The position numbers and the translations under genes are program-made. Positions 4,792-5,527 of a stretch of DNA of 5,527 bases are shown piece by piece; within the stretch, counting starts at the first letter, position 1, and every line of letters begins with the position of its first letter. The stretch spans positions 1-5,527 of the forward strand of contig JAIRQK010000046.1 of NCBI GenBank assembly GCA_031256525.1. The letters run 5' to 3'. The notes below the pieces were generated by a model, which saw only the letters and a program-made list of their open reading frames with translations, did no database searches and was not told where the DNA came from. This DNA comes from Campylobacteraceae bacterium (lineage in GTDB: Bacteria; Campylobacterota; Campylobacteria; Campylobacterales; Campylobacteraceae).

Positions 4792-5316
4792 CTAATTTTT
4801 TATGTTTTGAACCCACTCTTCATATGCTTTTTGTATTTTAGTTAGCTCTTCTTTAGCTTTTTCTTCGTTTTTGTATAGCTCTTTAAGTTTTTCAAACATT
4901 GCCTCATCGGCTTTTGTTCTACTTTCACTCATTGATATTAAAGCTCTATATGATGTTAAATTGGCTTCAAAAGTGGCTTTTTCGCTCTCGATAAGCTCCC
5001 TTGTGCGTTTGGCTACTTTTTCTAATACCAACTCTGTTGTTGCTTGTTCTGAATATCCAAGATTTCGGGCGTTTTCTATCTCTTCTTTTGCAAACTCTTT
5101 TATCTCTGGCATCTTCTCTTTTATCTCTTCTTTTGAGAGTTTAGAGCTTTTGAAGCTATCCACTGCTAACGATACTGTACTAGCAACTAAAATGACAGCC
5201 CAAATACCTAAATTTATGTAAAACTCCTCTCTTGAAAATGGTTCATAAGGAGTTTTAAAACAACCAGAAAAGCCCAAAACCGAAACAATCGTTACTATTG
5301 CAATTAATTTTTTCAT
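4792..5316 (-). CDS. Putative lipoprotein with a transmembrane helix and coiled coil
   Basis: The 174-residue product starts MKKLIAIVTIVSVLGFSGC, a lipoprotein signal with lipobox F-S-G-C and Cys19. A second hydrophobic helix follows at about 33-53 (FYINLGIWAVILVASTVSLAV). The rest is highly charged and helical. Residues 68-106 (KMPEIKEF ... LGYSEQATTELVL) align without gaps to the lipoprotein at 4055-4438, with about 13 of 39 residues identical. Residues about 104-168 are Glu/Lys/Ala-rich and likely coiled coil. The frame is open back to 5433, but the ATG at 5316 is chosen because it begins the lipoprotein signal; the extra 39 codons would overlap the PII gene and hide it. No good ribosome binding site is seen before 5316. 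The function is unknown: an envelope-anchored, possibly mobile-element-associated protein. Confidence 0.75.
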   Translation of the reverse strand: MKKLIAIVTIVSVLGFSGCFKTPYEPFSREEFYINLGIWAVILVASTVSLAVDSFKSSKLSKEEIKEKMPEIKEFAKEEIENARNLGYSEQATTELVLEKVAKRTRELIESEKATFEANLTSYRALISMSESRTKADEAMFEKLKELYKNEEKAKEELTKIQKAYEEWVQNIKN

Positions 5317-5344
5317 ACTATATTTTAATAAAAAACTTTTGCAA

Positions 5345-5527
<183 letters not shown>

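Noticed and set aside
4871..5221. Plus-strand frame of 116 codons (also 4266-4469 and 5339-5524)
   Set aside because: These are antisense to convincing minus-strand genes, and their Ser/Phe/Leu-rich products are the usual complement of Lys/Glu-rich helices.

Overview
The window is AT-rich DNA from a Gram-negative bacterium, most likely a Campylobacterota (Epsilonproteobacteria) member of the Sulfurimonas/Arcobacter/Campylobacter type. The base composition, a c553-like cytochrome end, the style of ZnuABC and PII, and T-tract plus extended -10 promoters support this. The genus cannot be fixed from sequence alone.

Layout, left to right. Positions 1-102 (+) are the 3' end of a small c-type cytochrome gene, closed by a strong hairpin at 111-138. 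A hotdog-fold acyl-CoA thioesterase follows (241-678, +). It converges on a 44-residue lipoprotein gene (668-802, -) lying just behind a Fur-family regulator with a GTG start (853-1224, -), called here as Zur-like. Diverging from the regulator is a tight zinc-uptake operon: znuA (1357-2196), znuC (2200-2964) and znuB (2961-3764). The regulator/znuA spacer carries two identical 15-bp 7-1-7 palindromes, the architecture of Fur-superfamily boxes. One covers the predicted -35 of both divergent promoters and the other covers the predicted znuA start point. The simplest model is zinc-dependent repression of znuACB with autoregulation of the regulator.

From about 3764 onward the character changes. 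All real genes are on the minus strand and look accessory. A 29-nt hairpin contains the stop codons of both znuB and a truncated VirB6/TrbL-type membrane fragment (3788-4042). Twelve bases upstream of that fragment is a lipoprotein gene (4055-4438), an order that recalls the trbK-trbL or eex-virB6 pair of conjugative type IV secretion operons. A roughly 350-bp spacer holds a good promoter candidate and fragments of possibly decayed reading frames. Next comes a second lipoprotein (4792-5316) that shares a domain with the first. The window ends inside the 3' part of a PII nitrogen-regulator gene (glnB/glnK, 5351-5527, partial). The block between znuB and the PII gene looks like a degraded mobile or conjugative remnant between two housekeeping loci.

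No tRNA, rRNA, CRISPR array or complete insertion sequence was seen.
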